Source: Acephala macrosclerotiorum
Lineage: Eukaryota; Ascomycota; Leotiomycetes; Helotiales; Mollisiaceae
Length of the DNA: 64,000 nt
Assembly: GCA_014904845.1 (NCBI GenBank)
Contig: MU119239.1
Coordinates: forward strand, 124,001-188,000
Reading direction: 5' to 3'
Under the pieces are notes generated by a model. The model saw nothing but the letters and a program-made list of their open reading frames with translations, had not been told where the DNA came from and ran no database searches. Positions within the stretch are counted from its first letter, which is position 1. Every line of letters starts with the position of its first letter. Positions 34,540 through 46,296 of this stretch are shown one piece after another. Both the position numbers and the translations under genes were made by a program.

Positions 34540-37500
34540 ATGTCCGATCTCCAGAGCAAGCACGCCGTCAACAGCACTGTATCGCAAGACATCGAAGCTG
34601 CGCAATCCCATCCACCCCAAAGCCGCATCACGTTCGAACCAGAACAACGTCTTGGCCGTCGTGGCAATGTCTCAAGGACTCGACACGCCTCCCTTGGTCA
34701 CGATTCGATCTCCAGCATCCGCAGCCGCACCCAATCCGTTTCTGGTATCCCAATCGAATTCCGCACATTGTCGTTCGAGGTCATCCACGCTCAAGACGTA
34801 CAAAAAACCAAAGACAAGACCACAAAGGGATGGAAAGAGAGGAAGGCGGGGAAGCAAGATAAGCAGGAGGACCAGGACTACTTCGCAAATCTTCAATTCC
34901 ATATCCTCAACACGAACGCGATTTGCAAACAGCTCGGAGTGGGCATCGACAATGGTCTCACTCCAGAAGAAGCTACAACTCGACTCTTGCTCGATGGCAA
35001 GAACTCTTTCCCGCGCCGACACGAAAATTACCTCAAGAAGGTCTTCTTTTATCTTTTCGGTGGCTTCTGCTCAGCCCTATGGGTTGGGGTCGTTATCTTC
35101 TTCATCTGCTGGCGACCATTAGGGGATCCAGATCCAGCCCCCTACAATCTCGGCCTGGCAATCCTCGTCCTCATTGTCATTTTCTTGCAAGCCTGCTTCT
35201 TCGCATTCTAGGACTGGTCTACCGCTCGTACAATGAATGCTATTCTAAACCTTCTCCCTGCAGAAGCTCGAGTCATTCGCAATGGCGAAGCACTCAGGAT
35301 ATCTGCTACTGAACTCGTCGTGGGAGATATCGTCAAGATCAATATCGGCGATAAAGTTCCCGCAGACGTGCGCCTAGTGCATACTTCTGGCGATGTACGA
35401 TTTGATCGCTCAATGCTGACTGGGGAGTCCGAGGAGGTCGAGGGAGCCATCGACATGACAGACAACAACTACCTCGAGTCTCGCAATATTGCCTTGATGG
35501 GGACGATGGTCACAAATGGAAGTGCCACAGGGCTTGTCATTCTCACTGGAGCGGACACCGTCATGGGACGAATTGCTAAGGCCACGAATGCCGTTAAGGA
35601 CATACCCACGCTCATCCAGCGTGAGATCAATCGCTTCGTCAAAATTATTGTCTTGCTCACGGTGGTGCTCGCCTCCCTTATACTCTTCACTTGGGTTGGA
35701 TGGCTGCGAGTGGACCATTTCGCTTACATGAACGTCATCGAAATGCTTGACGATGTTATGGGTTGCGTGGTTGCCTTCATTCCGGAGGGAATGCCTGTAG
35801 CAGTCGCACTTACTCTCATGATCATCGCCAGGCGAATGAAGGCTAACAACATTCTTCCAAAGGGTCTTTCTACCGTCGAGACTCTTGGCTGTGTCAATGT
35901 CATGTGCTCTGACAAGACCGGCACCTTGACGGAGAACAGGATGGTCGTCTCGACTGTTGGTTTCGTTGACAAACGCCTGACTGTTGATGAAGTACACTCT
36001 CATCACTCTCATCGTTCTGAAGAGATACCAGTAGCACTGAAGGAGCTTCTCCATGCTTCAACTCTATGCAATGATGCAAGCTTCGACGCACTTTCACTTG
36101 ATCGACCAGTCATGGACCGCGAGAGCCAAGGCAACGCGACCGATGGAGCCGTTCTCAAATTCGTCGAATCTGCTCATGGAAGAAATAGTGACGCGATTCA
36201 TACTGCGAGCCCCAGAGCTTTCCACATCCCTTTCAACTCCAAGAATAAGTGGATGCTTACCCTCCATCGAACTTCTGTTGGAGCTGCGAACTCAGGATCG
36301 GATAAGCCCCAATTACTCATGCTTGTGAAGGGAGCTCCAGATGTTCTCCTTCCTCGTTGCCAGTCCTACTGGTCTTGGGAAAGCAATACCGTCTTGCCTT
36401 TAGACAGTGCTGCCAGAGCCAAATTGGTGAGTCTTCAGGAAACCCTTTCCCGCAATGCAGAACGCGTCATCTTGTTGTGCCAACGCATTATCACTCCTAT
36501 CGCGACGCTTGGCTCCAACGCATTTTCAGACGAGATCCTCGAAACCATCGAAGACTTGACGGTCATTGGAGTCCTAGGTATCATCGACCCACCTCGCAAA
36601 GAGGTTGCTACAACAGTAGCATCTTGCCGCCGGGCAGGGATCCGCTTCTTCATGGTGACTGGTGACTTCGGTCTAACTGCTGCGGCGATTGCTCGCGATG
36701 TTGGAATCTTCACTTCCACTGCCGACCCAGATACAGTCGAATGCGTTGTCAAGCATCGCATATCTGAATCTTGCAATCCCGAGAAAAGCTTGATCAACTC
36801 CGAATGTACAAAGACCAGTCTTCTGCTCGAAGGACCGGTAATTTCTACACTCCTTGATGACGACTGGGGCGTCGTTTGTGGCTATGAAGAGATTATTTTT
36901 GCGCGTACCAGCCCTGAGCAGAAATTGCGAATCGTTAAGGAGTTCAAAGCGCGCGGATATGCAGTTGCTGTCACAGGTGATGGGGTGAACGATGCTCCAG
37001 CTCTTCGTGCTGCAGATGTTGGTATTGCTGTGAGCAGTGGCAGCGACGTCGCACTCGAGGCTGCCGATCTCGTTCTCCTCGATAAATTCGACTCAATCAT
37101 TGAGGCTATCCGACTCGGCCGTCTCGTCTTCCAGAACCTGCAAAAAGTAATCAGCTACCTCCTCCCCGCCGGATCATGGTCTGAGATATGGCCCGTTTTG
37201 ATGAACGTCTTCTTCGGCATCCCTCTGCCACTCTCATCCTTCCTCATGATCATCATTTGTGTTTTCACGGACCTTTTCCTCTCACTGTCTCTTATCATGG
37301 AGAAACAAGAATTTGACCTCCTGGATCTGCCTCCGCGGAACCACAAGAAGGATCATTTGATTAACCTCAAGATCTATGCGCAAAGCTACCTCTTCATCGG
37401 GGTCATGGAGACTCTGAGTGCGCATGCTATGTTCTTCCTATACATGTACAAGTATGCGGGAATTCCCTTCAGCGCGTTGGTCTTCGCATTCGAAAAGTAC

Positions 37501-37887
37501 TCGGACGGCTTCTACGGCTACTCGGAAGCACAACTCGCTCATTTCAACACGACTGGGCAATGCGTGTATTTTGTCACGCTTGTGGTACTTCAATGGGGCA
37601 ACATCTTGAGTATTCGGAACAAGCGACGGTCGATCCTCCAAGCGGATCCTATTCGAACGGAGAGGAGGAATCCTTGGCTACTGGCTGGAGCGGCGATGAG
37701 TTTGGCAATAGCTGTTTTCGTCACGGAAGAGCCTGGCATTCAGACCATCTTTGGCACGGCGAGTGTCCCTCTCGAGTTTTGGTTTATCCCGCTTCCGCTT
37801 GCGCTTGGAATACTCGTGATGGATGAAATAAGGAAATTGCTGGTGAGAACATGGCCAATGGGTCCAGTGGCAAGGATAGCGTGGTAG
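34540..37887 (+). CDS. P-type cation ATPase (Na+/K+-ATPase alpha-like), interrupted by an in-frame TAG
   Basis: One long frame of 1115 codons with a single TAG at 35209-35211 (codon 224). Upstream: a basic N-terminus, 'NGLTPEEATTRLLLDGKNSF' (cation ATPase N-domain) and TM1-2. Downstream: 'SMLTGESEEVEG' (actuator TGES), 'FIPEGMPVAVALTLMI' (TM4), 'MCSDKTGTLTENRMV' with the phosphorylated Asp, 'LVKGAPDVLL', 'IDPPRKEV', 'AVTGDGVNDAPALRAADVGI' and C-terminal membrane helices. The family order and subfamily II features fit a Na+/K+ or H+/K+ type alpha subunit. The text around the stop reads ...QACFFAF-stop-DWSTARTMNA, where the family has Gln, so CAG-to-TAG is likely. As it stands it would give only a 223-residue N-terminal product. 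Confidence 0.92.
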
Positions 37888-38389
37888 AAGGACCGAGGGT
37901 GAGTTTCTGTGCGGGAATATACCTTGGAAAAAAGTATATTTATGTATCAAGATTTTGCACCAGTCAAATTGGTTTGATGCTTCCACTTCTGATATTTGTG
38001 ATGCCTCTTGTGATAAACCACAGCAGATTTCTTCGGACTTCGACTTCCTGGACCACGACATCCTTTCCAATTCCACAACTGGCCTGCCCATATTCCCATA
38101 TTTCACGTAGCAGGAAGACGACCCAGCTACTATGCATCGAACAGGTGGCATGCGGATTGGAGATCTCTATGTGACGGGTTGTGCGGGAAGGACATTCCGA
38201 TCATGGGCGAGAAATGGAATTATTCCAGAGGATCGGGATCCTGAGTTTCAGTCCAGCCAAATACCTCACCTATCTGCACTATCGAGACATGGAGAGAAGA
38301 GGCGACTCTGTCTCCCATTCCTAACTGCTAGTAGCCTTTAGACCATCATTAAACAATGTTTATTTGGCATCACAATTGTTAAAAGTCGC
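37888..38389. other. Intergenic, no gene seen
   Basis: About 500 bases between the ATPase and a sugar permease relic. No domain or repeat recognised. Confidence 0.5.
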
Positions 38390-39124
38390 CTAGTTCGAGT
38401 TTAACTCTATTAAAAAGTACTCGGGTTTTGAATTGAACTCGGACTCGTTTAACCTCATATATGCTTGCTCATCTCGACCCTCGTGCAGTAACCACCTCGA
38501 AGAGTCAGGGACGAAGAAAAGGACATCTACGAGCACAGTGGGGCGATTAAAAGATATCCAAGGGAGATCTGGTATGAAGCCTTGTCTAAGCGGACTCTGG
38601 TAAAATTGTCGACAACCGCACCGAGAATCAAGCGAATGTTGACCCATATTTTAGCGAGTCAGCTCTCAGTCTGACTCTCACACATGGGCTCAAAGACCAC
38701 GGCGAAGCCATCTCAACGAACGCAAGGGTTTGACAAACTACAATAAGCGAAAATAGGGACCGAGATGCCACGCAGATGTGCTGGCGAGGCTTCTGCTGTG
38801 TAGACGTTTGAAAATGTCATGAAGAAGCCATTCGCGAATCCAAGGAGCGAAGTAATCAGCTGCTGAACGGAACTCTGCGCAGCACATCGGCTTTTGCCAG
38901 ATCTTGATCATCTGGATGAGGTTGCTTACATCAACCCCATATCCCAAAGCACTACTTGGATCTTCGTATCCGAAAATTTTAAAGCCTGGCATCGGTTGCA
39001 AAGCTCTAACTGCTGCCGAGTCGAAACTATACTGCATATTCGCTGTTGCAACAAGACAGCAAAGCAAGAGACATTTTCGATTTGCCCAAAGGGAGGTTTC
39101 GGGAATTGCAAGTTGAGAAGACAT
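38390..39124 (-). pseudogene. MFS sugar permease relic, N-terminal half
   Basis: The ATG at 39124 opens 'SQLAIPETSLWANRKCLLLC' and 'DSAAVRALQPMPGFKIFGY', the usual start of fungal lactose/maltose permeases. After a likely intron, 'SSVQQLITSLLGFANGFFMT' joins 'YTAEASPAHLRGIS', skipping roughly TM3-4, so there is an internal deletion. Next come stops, then 'ASYQISLGYLLIAP' and, in another frame, 'VLFFVPDSSRWLLHEGRDEQ', the TM6/loop motif (PESPRWL-like). The homology ends near 38390. Nothing after TM6 is found here. Confidence 0.78.
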
Positions 39125-39605
39125 ACTTTCAGAAGAGACAAAGTGAGATCAGATCCAAAGATAAAGTTTCAATGACGAGTGGTTGGAAATGCCTTCATCT
39201 TGAAGGGGCTTGGCGGCTCACATACGAATCTTCAGGGGCTCCATCATCCACCAGTCAAACAGCGCTACTGAATCCGATCGTCCGGGATCCCTGAGGAGAG
39301 TATGCGGGGAATTCTGGGTTCGCTTGTTTTCAGGGAGCGGGGTAGACGCCCACCAAATACGCCTCTTCTGGATTTCAACGCAGAAAACCCCACACTTTGC
39401 ATTTTGTCAGCAAAAGTGGCCCCACATTGCACCTATAGTGTTACACCTGAGGCACGGTGAACGCGTCCTTCTAGTGGGATATCAGATATCGGAATCGTGA
39501 GTGCGGCCAAGGAGGTTTCAAGAGCCTCCTTTAATAAACAAGCCAAAGTCAATTGTTAGTGTTCATTTCGTGAAGGCCGAAAAGAAGCCAACTTACACTA
39601 TCACG
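39125..39605. other. Divergent intergenic region
   Basis: About 480 bases upstream of the P450; its promoter should be here. No gene seen. Confidence 0.5.
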
Positions 39606-41460
39606 ATGATCACGGACTCCTTCTCCTCAACAGCAACATGGATGCAGGTTCAGGCGGCACTTACCAACCCAGGAGCGACCAGCATTGTGCTGGCTCTCTT
39701 GGCGGTACTCGTCGTTGCTTTAGCTGCGGACTATACGCACATGTTATATCTGCACTATAGAATGGTTAGTCTTGCCTTGAACGTCGTCCTGAACATTGTG
39801 TTGAAGCGGTACAGCCTCCCGGTCCATTACCTTGGCCGATCGTTGGAAACACGTGGTTGTTGCCTGACAACAAGCCTTGGATCTATTTTGAAGCTCTAGC
39901 GAAGCACTACAAGACTCCCGTGATCACGTTCTGGATTGGTCGTAATCCAACGGTCTGGATCTGTGATGCTTGGGCTGCTTCCGAGCTTCTGGACAAGAGA
40001 GCTGGGATCTATGCCTCAAGACCACGCATGGTGGTATTTGGTGAGCTTGGTCCGGGTCAGACGAATGTTGTGTCGATGTACTATGGAGATCGCTGGAGAG
40101 TCCACAGGAAACTCACGCATATGGGTGTTGGGCTCCAGCAAGTTCGAAATTACCGACCCTTCCAAAATGATGAAAGTATATTGGTAGCTTACAACATTCT
40201 AAAAACGCCTGAATTATACGAGAAGCATTTTGAGCGATATGCTGCGAGTGTTGTCTCAATCATCGGGTTCGGGAGGAGGATTTCTGACACCAAAGATCCT
40301 ATCATCAGCGAGGTGATTGCCGTGATGCAACGTGCAGCTGAATTGAACGTCCCTGGAAAGACCTTCCCTATGCTCATGGAGACATTTCCAAGTGAGTTGA
40401 ACCCTCTGGCTTGTGAGCAGCACTGACAGAATAGTCTTGGCAAAATTCCCAAATGTGATTGCACCTTGGAAGCACGGTCTCGGAGGCAAGAATTCCCGTG
40501 GAGGCAGTTTCTACTATTCTTTGGCTGAGGAGGTAAGAGATAACCCAGAGCAATCCCAATGCTACGTTAAGAAGATCTTCGAGGAAGCCCCTAAGTACGA
40601 CCTGAGACCGGAGGAGATCGCAGCATTGACAGGCAACCTCTTCGGAGCGGGGAGTGATACGTCGAGTTCGACCTTAGTGACATTTGCCCTTGCTTGTTGC
40701 GCCTTCCCAGAGGTGTTGCCGAGAGCATGGGAGGAACTGGATCGAGTCGTAGGTCCTGACAGAAGTCCATCGATGGATGACGAACTCAATTTGCCCTACA
40801 TCAAGGCCTTCGTCAAGGAAGTGTTTCGCTGGAGGTCTGTTGCAATCATTGGTGGCCAGCCTCATGCTCCCATTCGAGATGACGAATACAAGGTAAGTCA
40901 TTCGAGATGCTACACGACCAGAACTGATGACTTCAGGGCTGGTTGATTCCCAGAGGCACCTGGGTCCAGGGCAATGTCTGGGCGATCCATCACAGCGAGA
41001 AGGAATTCCCAGATCCTGATCGCTTTTATCCTGCAAGATATCTCAAGGAGGACCCTCAAAATCGTCCATTCCCGAATGAGAAGGGATACATGACTTTCGG
41101 CTGGGGTCGCCGTGTCTGCAGTGGTCAAGGCCTCGCAGAACAAGGACCTTTTATCACCATTGCTCGTCTTCTCTGGGCCTTCAACATCAAGAAGGCTCGG
41201 GGAGCGGATGGAAAAGAAATTCCTGTCGATATCTTCGCTTATACGTGAGTCCTAAGCGTCTGACTAAGCCGGCAGCCATATTGACTGGAAGCAGGAACGG
41301 ATTGAACATGAGACCACAGCCGTTCAAGTGCCGATTTATCTCAAGATCGCCTGAGATCAGAGCTACGATTGAGCGAGAAGGAGAGGAGGCCGAGCAGAGG
41401 TTGTCGGTGTACGATGGAGAGACCGAGTATCGTCTGAGCGACTGGTATACGAAGAAGTGA
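39606..41460 (+). CDS. Cytochrome P450 monooxygenase
   Basis: Five exons: 39606-39764, 39815-40391, 40435-40892, 40938-41244, 41295-41460. The start at 39606 gives a membrane anchor (TSIVLALLAVLVVALA). Splicing yields the proline-rich hinge 'MPPGPLPWPIVGNTWLL', the I-helix 'LFGAGSDTSSSTL', the K-helix ExxR in 'EVFRWR', the 'FPDPDRFYPARYL' segment and the heme loop 'FGWGRRVCSGQGLA' with the Cys ligand. About 550 residues, as usual for fungal microsomal P450s. No frame breaks: this is one of few undamaged genes in 31-46 kb. Substrate is unknown; sequence style resembles fungal secondary-metabolite P450s (inference). No synthase gene is close by. Confidence 0.94.
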
Positions 41461-41908
41461 GGATGTCTGGTCCTCGCAGGGGATCGAGAAGGACTCTGAG
41501 GGAGGCTGATCATTTGCCCGAGGAACTAGAATTAGCATCAATAAACTGTGCATTGTTTCGCGAGAATTTTGAATCGTAATCTCAGTGAGTGTTAGACTGT
41601 GTTTTGGACGTAACCTGGCATCGAGACTTGGCCCTCAAGGTAGCGTGCACCACTTGGCGAATTGCTTCTAGTCGTGGCCATGCTGACGAAGATATTCAAA
41701 ACTCAAGGGAGGAGTTCGAAACTGCAGGAACTTGGGTTGACAGCCTGTTATCAAATACGAGAGAGACTGATGAAAGAATCGCAAATATTTTCGTGGATAT
41801 GTGTTTCGAAGGTGCACACGTGACTTAGCGTCAGAATCAAACGCCGGATTCCTCTCCATCTTCCGCGAACAATCACTTGCACCAACGCGTATCGCCTCGA
41901 GAACTACA
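41461..41908. other. Intergenic, no gene seen
   Basis: About 450 bases; a 79-codon frame (41589-41828) shows no domain and is not annotated. Confidence 0.5.
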
Positions 41909-42800
41909 ATGTCAGACTACGGATCTGACCATGCGATCGACAGTGTGGATATCAAGCACGCAAGCGGCATGCTAACCTGTACCAGCTGGGGTTCTTTCTA
42001 ATTCAAGGGTCACTCATACGACCAAGTAGTCGCGGACTACCTTGCTCTCCTCGAATCTGTTAAGACGTCACGAGGCACGATCAAGAGGCATCAATCGAAG
42101 AAACCTCGAGTACAGCCTGCGGCGTACTGGAAGGCACAATACATCTTCGGTGGAGAGTGTGAAAGGATCGATGGCAGATTGTCAGAGAACCCTAAGAGGA
42201 CACGAAAACGACCCTGTACCCGATGATATCCTATAATTGAGGGAGGCGGCCAAGAAGGATTTCCGAACCAAAGATGCAAAGAAGAAGATCAAACTTGGCT
42301 GACGAAGTCTGATGATGAGAAGAAGCATGCAGAACCTGAGCGATATTTGAAGGAGAAATTCAGAAATGGAGAGAAGGGCAAGGAGACAGTCCAGTTTCGA
42401 GCACACGGTCCGATATAGATGCACGAAATTGCTAATAAACTTGGCCTCGAATGCCTCACAACGCGAGAACCTCCTCGATCGATGGCATGTTCAACATACC
42501 ATATGATGTGGCGGATTGTCGGACAGGATTAGAAAGCGGTTGCGGAGAAGGTACGATCCATATCAGGGGCGGCAGTACTCGTTAGCCATCAGATAAATGA
42601 GACATATGAAGAGAAACAGAGGAGGTATAAAGCGACTGAGCTCCAGGAACAGAGGAAACCTAAAGCAATTGAGCTGGAAGAGGATCCTAGGCATAGGGCT
42701 AACGCGGTTTTGGCTCGCTTGGTGGGGTCGGGTTTCCTTCTGGATCTCCGTTTCATGCTGGAGCTCGCTATTTCCTGGGTGTCTTCGAGGGAAAACGAGC
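41909..42800 (+). pseudogene. Broken copy of an unknown gene (paralogue of 43691-45087)
   Basis: From ATG at 41909 the frame reads 'VDIKHASGMLTCTSWGSF', meets TAA at 41999-42001, then 'FKGHSYDQVVADYLALLESV', 'TSRGTIKRHQSKKPR', and after a frameshift 'TLRGHENDPVPDDI', 'LREAAKKDFRTKDAKKK', 'ERYLKEKFRNGEKGKE', 'HEIANKLGLECLTTREP'. Segments align in order with the copy at 43691-45087 (for example LKGHESDPLPKE, ERFLKEKYKAGDKN, SLGLECEIAREP). Several stops and shifts make it a relic. The 3' limit near 42800 is approximate. Family not recognised. Confidence 0.65.
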
Positions 42801-43690
42801 TATTTTGATCGAGAGGTCCAGGTACTTCTAGGTATCTATGTGCTTGAAGAGAAAAGGGCTTCGCATCCGATTCTTTCTCAAGCTTATATGTTTTGTACAG
42901 TTGCAAGGCCTACTCCATTTTGTAGAGTGTAATTGGCAGTGGGTAATTCACATAGTTTGGCTGTTTTTGAGCAGAAGCGGATTTGTTCTCTTCGAATTTG
43001 AATGCAACAATCTGATGAGGATCATCGCGACTAATAGGGTCCGCAGACTGGGGTATGATCTCTGCTCCTAGATTGCCGGGAAAATTCGCATTCGAAGAGG
43101 CCGGAACTGATCCTAGTTCAATTTTCGTTGGAGGTAGAAGCCGGTGCCCCCCTTCTGATTGCGATGCGTTAGGCAGGATCGGAAGATGAGGTTGTGGAGA
43201 AATGTCGTCGTCTCCAAGCATGGCGGGGTTCAAAAGGTCGACGGACAACTCCTAATATAAACGCAATCACGAGAAGATGGCTACTGGATGAAGCTTCTTC
43301 AGAATAAATCAAATGTATGTGGATGTGCTCAACAGTGAAGAAATAGAAAGAAGGTGTGAAACAGGTGAGAGGGCTGTGAATTGAGGTGATTCTATCAGAG
43401 GGTCCTTGAGGCTGAGTGGGGCTTAGCAGACAAACAGTGCAATGCCAAATCGTGAGTGAACCAACTTTAAGTAGCTTTCCCTGCTACGATAGGATTGAGA
43501 CCCAAGCTATATGGTTGCATCAGAATCCAATGATCGAAAAATGGTATCTCAATGATGGTATGTGGCCCGCTCACGAGTTTTCGTGTTAGCGACAACGCGA
43601 GGCAATCCACTTTCAATCGCGTCGACACCATCAATCTTCCTTCTTACACAACCATCCTCTCAACCATCCGCGAACCATCAACAATCGAAG

Positions 43691-45087
43691 ATGGATCGAA
43701 AGCAAGAGGTCGTCCACGGACGTGACGGCATCGAGATTAAACATGTATGCGACGTCTTCAATTCTCGACAGACGGTCGTGGGCAATCCCTCGAGCTCAAC
43801 CACATCACATCCTGGAAAGACGTTGGCAGATACACTCCCCTCGAGGCGCCATTGTTGACCAAACGCGGCACAGTCAAGGATCATCAGCCACCGATTCGAA
43901 CTCAATTGCAGAGCTAGTGGCAGCCACAATGTGCGTTTCGAGGATTGGTGACGAATGGCACGCTGGACGAGTTGGCAAGCAGGCTGAAGGGCCATGAGAG
44001 CGATCCTCTTCCGAAGGAGCTACAACAGGCCAAGAAGCTTGCGCGGAAGGAAACGAAGATCTGGGAGGCGAATTCGAAGGAGAATATCTGGCTAAATACG
44101 ATAACGAATGTCGATAAGATGACCAAAAATCCCGAGAGGTTTCTTAAGGAAAAATACAAGGCAGGAGACAAGAATTCAGAAATTGTGCTCATCCATCTGC
44201 GAGATGCCGATATACGCTTAATAGCTCAAAGCCTGGGTCTCGAGTGCGAAATCGCAAGGGAGCCGTTCAAAGGCTTCGACTATTCATACAGTGGAATGGT
44301 ATCGACAGCTGTGGTTGGCCAGGACAAGGCAGCAGTTGCCAAGAAGGTGCAAACCGTACAAGTCAAAGAGAAGCGTGCTCTTCGTGGGATGCAAGAGCAG
44401 CGAGCAGAGGGAGAACAACAGGAGAAGGAATGGGCGCACAAACGGAAGGAAATAAAGGAGGGACAAGGAGGCTGCCTTGAAAGCAGCAAGGATTTCGACC
44501 CAACCGGAACTTGGAAGATCAGGCGCCCTTATATCGTGGAGCAATGGGGTCACATGGCTCAACGCAAGGATCCCCCGCTCTCCATGGAGATATTCACCTA
44601 GAATACTAGCAAAGGGCTGCGGATGTTCGCCACCTTCAATTTCATGGTTGTGGAGGGAGTTGTGCGTTTCGAGAGACAAGCCATCGACAAACTGAATCTC
44701 GCGCTGAAGACCGGTGTGGAGGCTGGTACCAAACGCCTACGAGAAGAAGATTCTGATGAAGAGAGATATGACTCTGACGACGAGCGCCGAAGCCCGACAC
44801 CAGAGCCTTTCTACTTGGGCCCTACTCAGTCTTCGGCCAAGCATCCGACCTGGAACTACAGATATCAAGGAAGAGAGACTGGCGAGGGTAAAATCTTGTT
44901 GGGTGAGGATGAGAATGTCTACCAAATCACATTGCAAGGCCTAAAAGGACGAACGTTAAAGGGAAATTTTGGTGCTGCTATTATGCAGGGCTGCTCATTT
45001 ACTGGTATCAAGGTCGAAGCTGGCGTGAAGCCAAATATCGACATTGGAGGTGAGTGGGCGGCCTACGACGAGCATGCATGCAATTGA
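43691..45087 (+). pseudogene. Unknown coiled-coil protein, second tandem copy, broken
   Basis: ATG at 43691 opens 'MDRKQEVVHGRDGIEIKHV'; the homologous frame then shifts and reads 'TSWKDVGRYTPLEAPLLTKR', has a TAG at 43915-43917, and continues 'CAFRGLVTNGTLDELASRLK', 'GHESDPLPKELQQAKKLARK', a long Lys/Glu-rich helical region, 'EIFT', a second in-frame TAG at 44599-44601, then 'NTSKGLRMFATFNFMVVEGV', an acidic Asp/Glu/Arg stretch and 'GNFGAAIMQGCSFTGIKVEA'. The 'RGLVTNGTLDELASRL' part weakly resembles a SAP (DNA-binding helix) motif; this is a guess. I do not recognise the family. It is better preserved than the upstream copy, but still seems non-coding as a whole. Confidence 0.6.
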
Positions 45088-45924
45088 GCTGGTCGCAGAC
45101 GATGGGGAGGTTGGTGAAAGCGGTTGAGGAAGGTTGTTCTTACCCATCGGTCCGTCCTTGACAATATCCTGACTCAAGCAATGTTCTTACAATTCGTCTC
45201 GCCCCTCGACTACCACCCACATCGACACTGTACTCGACGATGCTGGCATTCTCCAAAAACATTGACACTAACTCAATCTCTTTAGCAAGGCCTTTATCTG
45301 ATGATGTTTACGCTCTCGGTTCGTTCTTGAAGTTTTCTAATTCTTCGTCTGTTTCTGTTCTTGATGCAGCGTTTCTTCCTGTCCGGGTTGCCTTTAAGAC
45401 GTGAGGGTCTGAGATTCATATATTGTCTAGATGCATGAGCTTGTCATCACCCGCGCCACTCTGCCTCATAGTCTTGAATGAGTCTGTGCGCACATTGGGC
45501 ATGATGCTTCAAGACAGCTACTAGTTGTGCTGAAGTGGTCGAGGTCAATAATGTTACATAATCACATAGCCGTGCATCAAGCCCTGACTTCTAGAGGGGC
45601 CAGATGTCCACACCCACTATTGTGCTTAACATTTGGTTGAAATGATTGAGCAAAAAAAGATGCGTTGTTGTTTTTGGCTTCGATATGCCGCGTCTGTCGG
45701 TTATAGAATGAGGGCGATTGGCTTTATCAGATTGCGGCTGCGCTCGGCGCTGCGTTGTTCAGCTCCAGGCTTGCCGCCACAACCACCACAAAACCAATAT
45801 GGCCCCGAAGAAGCATGCAGTATTGGTGGACAACACTCCAGTGCTTCTAAGACATTGAGTGCGGGAACTCCATATCAGGGGTACGATGTCTTGTTATCGT
45901 GCACGCACTAGTATGGTGTTCTTA
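45088..45924. other. Intergenic, no gene seen
   Basis: About 840 bases, ending in a MITE-like element. No convincing coding frame. Confidence 0.5.
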
Positions 45925-46208
45925 CGAGCCTGGGATCATAAGTCTGTGTTTTACAGGGCTCTTCGGGCCTTCTCGCTAATAAATGAGCGCTGAAACTAAA
46001 TTTCGATTTTTAACCACGAAACTAAATTAACTCAAATTTGCTTTATAAACTCACTATAGCTTTTTATAAATATCGTAATATAAGTTCAAATAATTTTGAT
46101 TTGTGCGTATTTTATACTTTTAAAGTAAAGTCGTCGAGTTTAGTTTTCGTCGCTTAAAAATGCCCCGAAAAATGCCTAGAAAACACAGACTTATGATCCC
46201 AGGCTCGT
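45925..46208. mobile_element. MITE-like element A, copy 2 (284 bp)
   Basis: Same terminal repeats and exactly the same length as the copy at 13733-14016, with TA at 45923-45924 and 46209-46210. Outer 24 bases are identical to copy 1; the interior is clearly diverged but alignable in patches (for example TTTTATACTTTTAA-like and CGCTAA segments). Non-coding. Confidence 0.85.
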
Positions 46209-46296
46209 TACACCGTGAATACCCTTCGCGTTGAAATACATAAAGCTCCTATCTTAAGTTATTCACTTAATTGCCCAGCTACAACGAGTGAAGAAA

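Noticed and set aside
31670..39124. Secondary-metabolite cluster around the P450
   Set aside because: No synthase, methyltransferase or regulator lies near the P450, so there is no support.
42589..43248. Minus-strand frame of about 220 codons with one in-frame TAG near 42910
   Set aside because: No recognisable domain and overlaps the relic on the other strand. Low-complexity text; likely a chance frame.
34540..44601. TAG as a sense codon (several in-frame TAGs)
   Set aside because: The dioxygenase and other genes end properly at TAG, and TAA also occurs in frame elsewhere; mutation or error explains it better.
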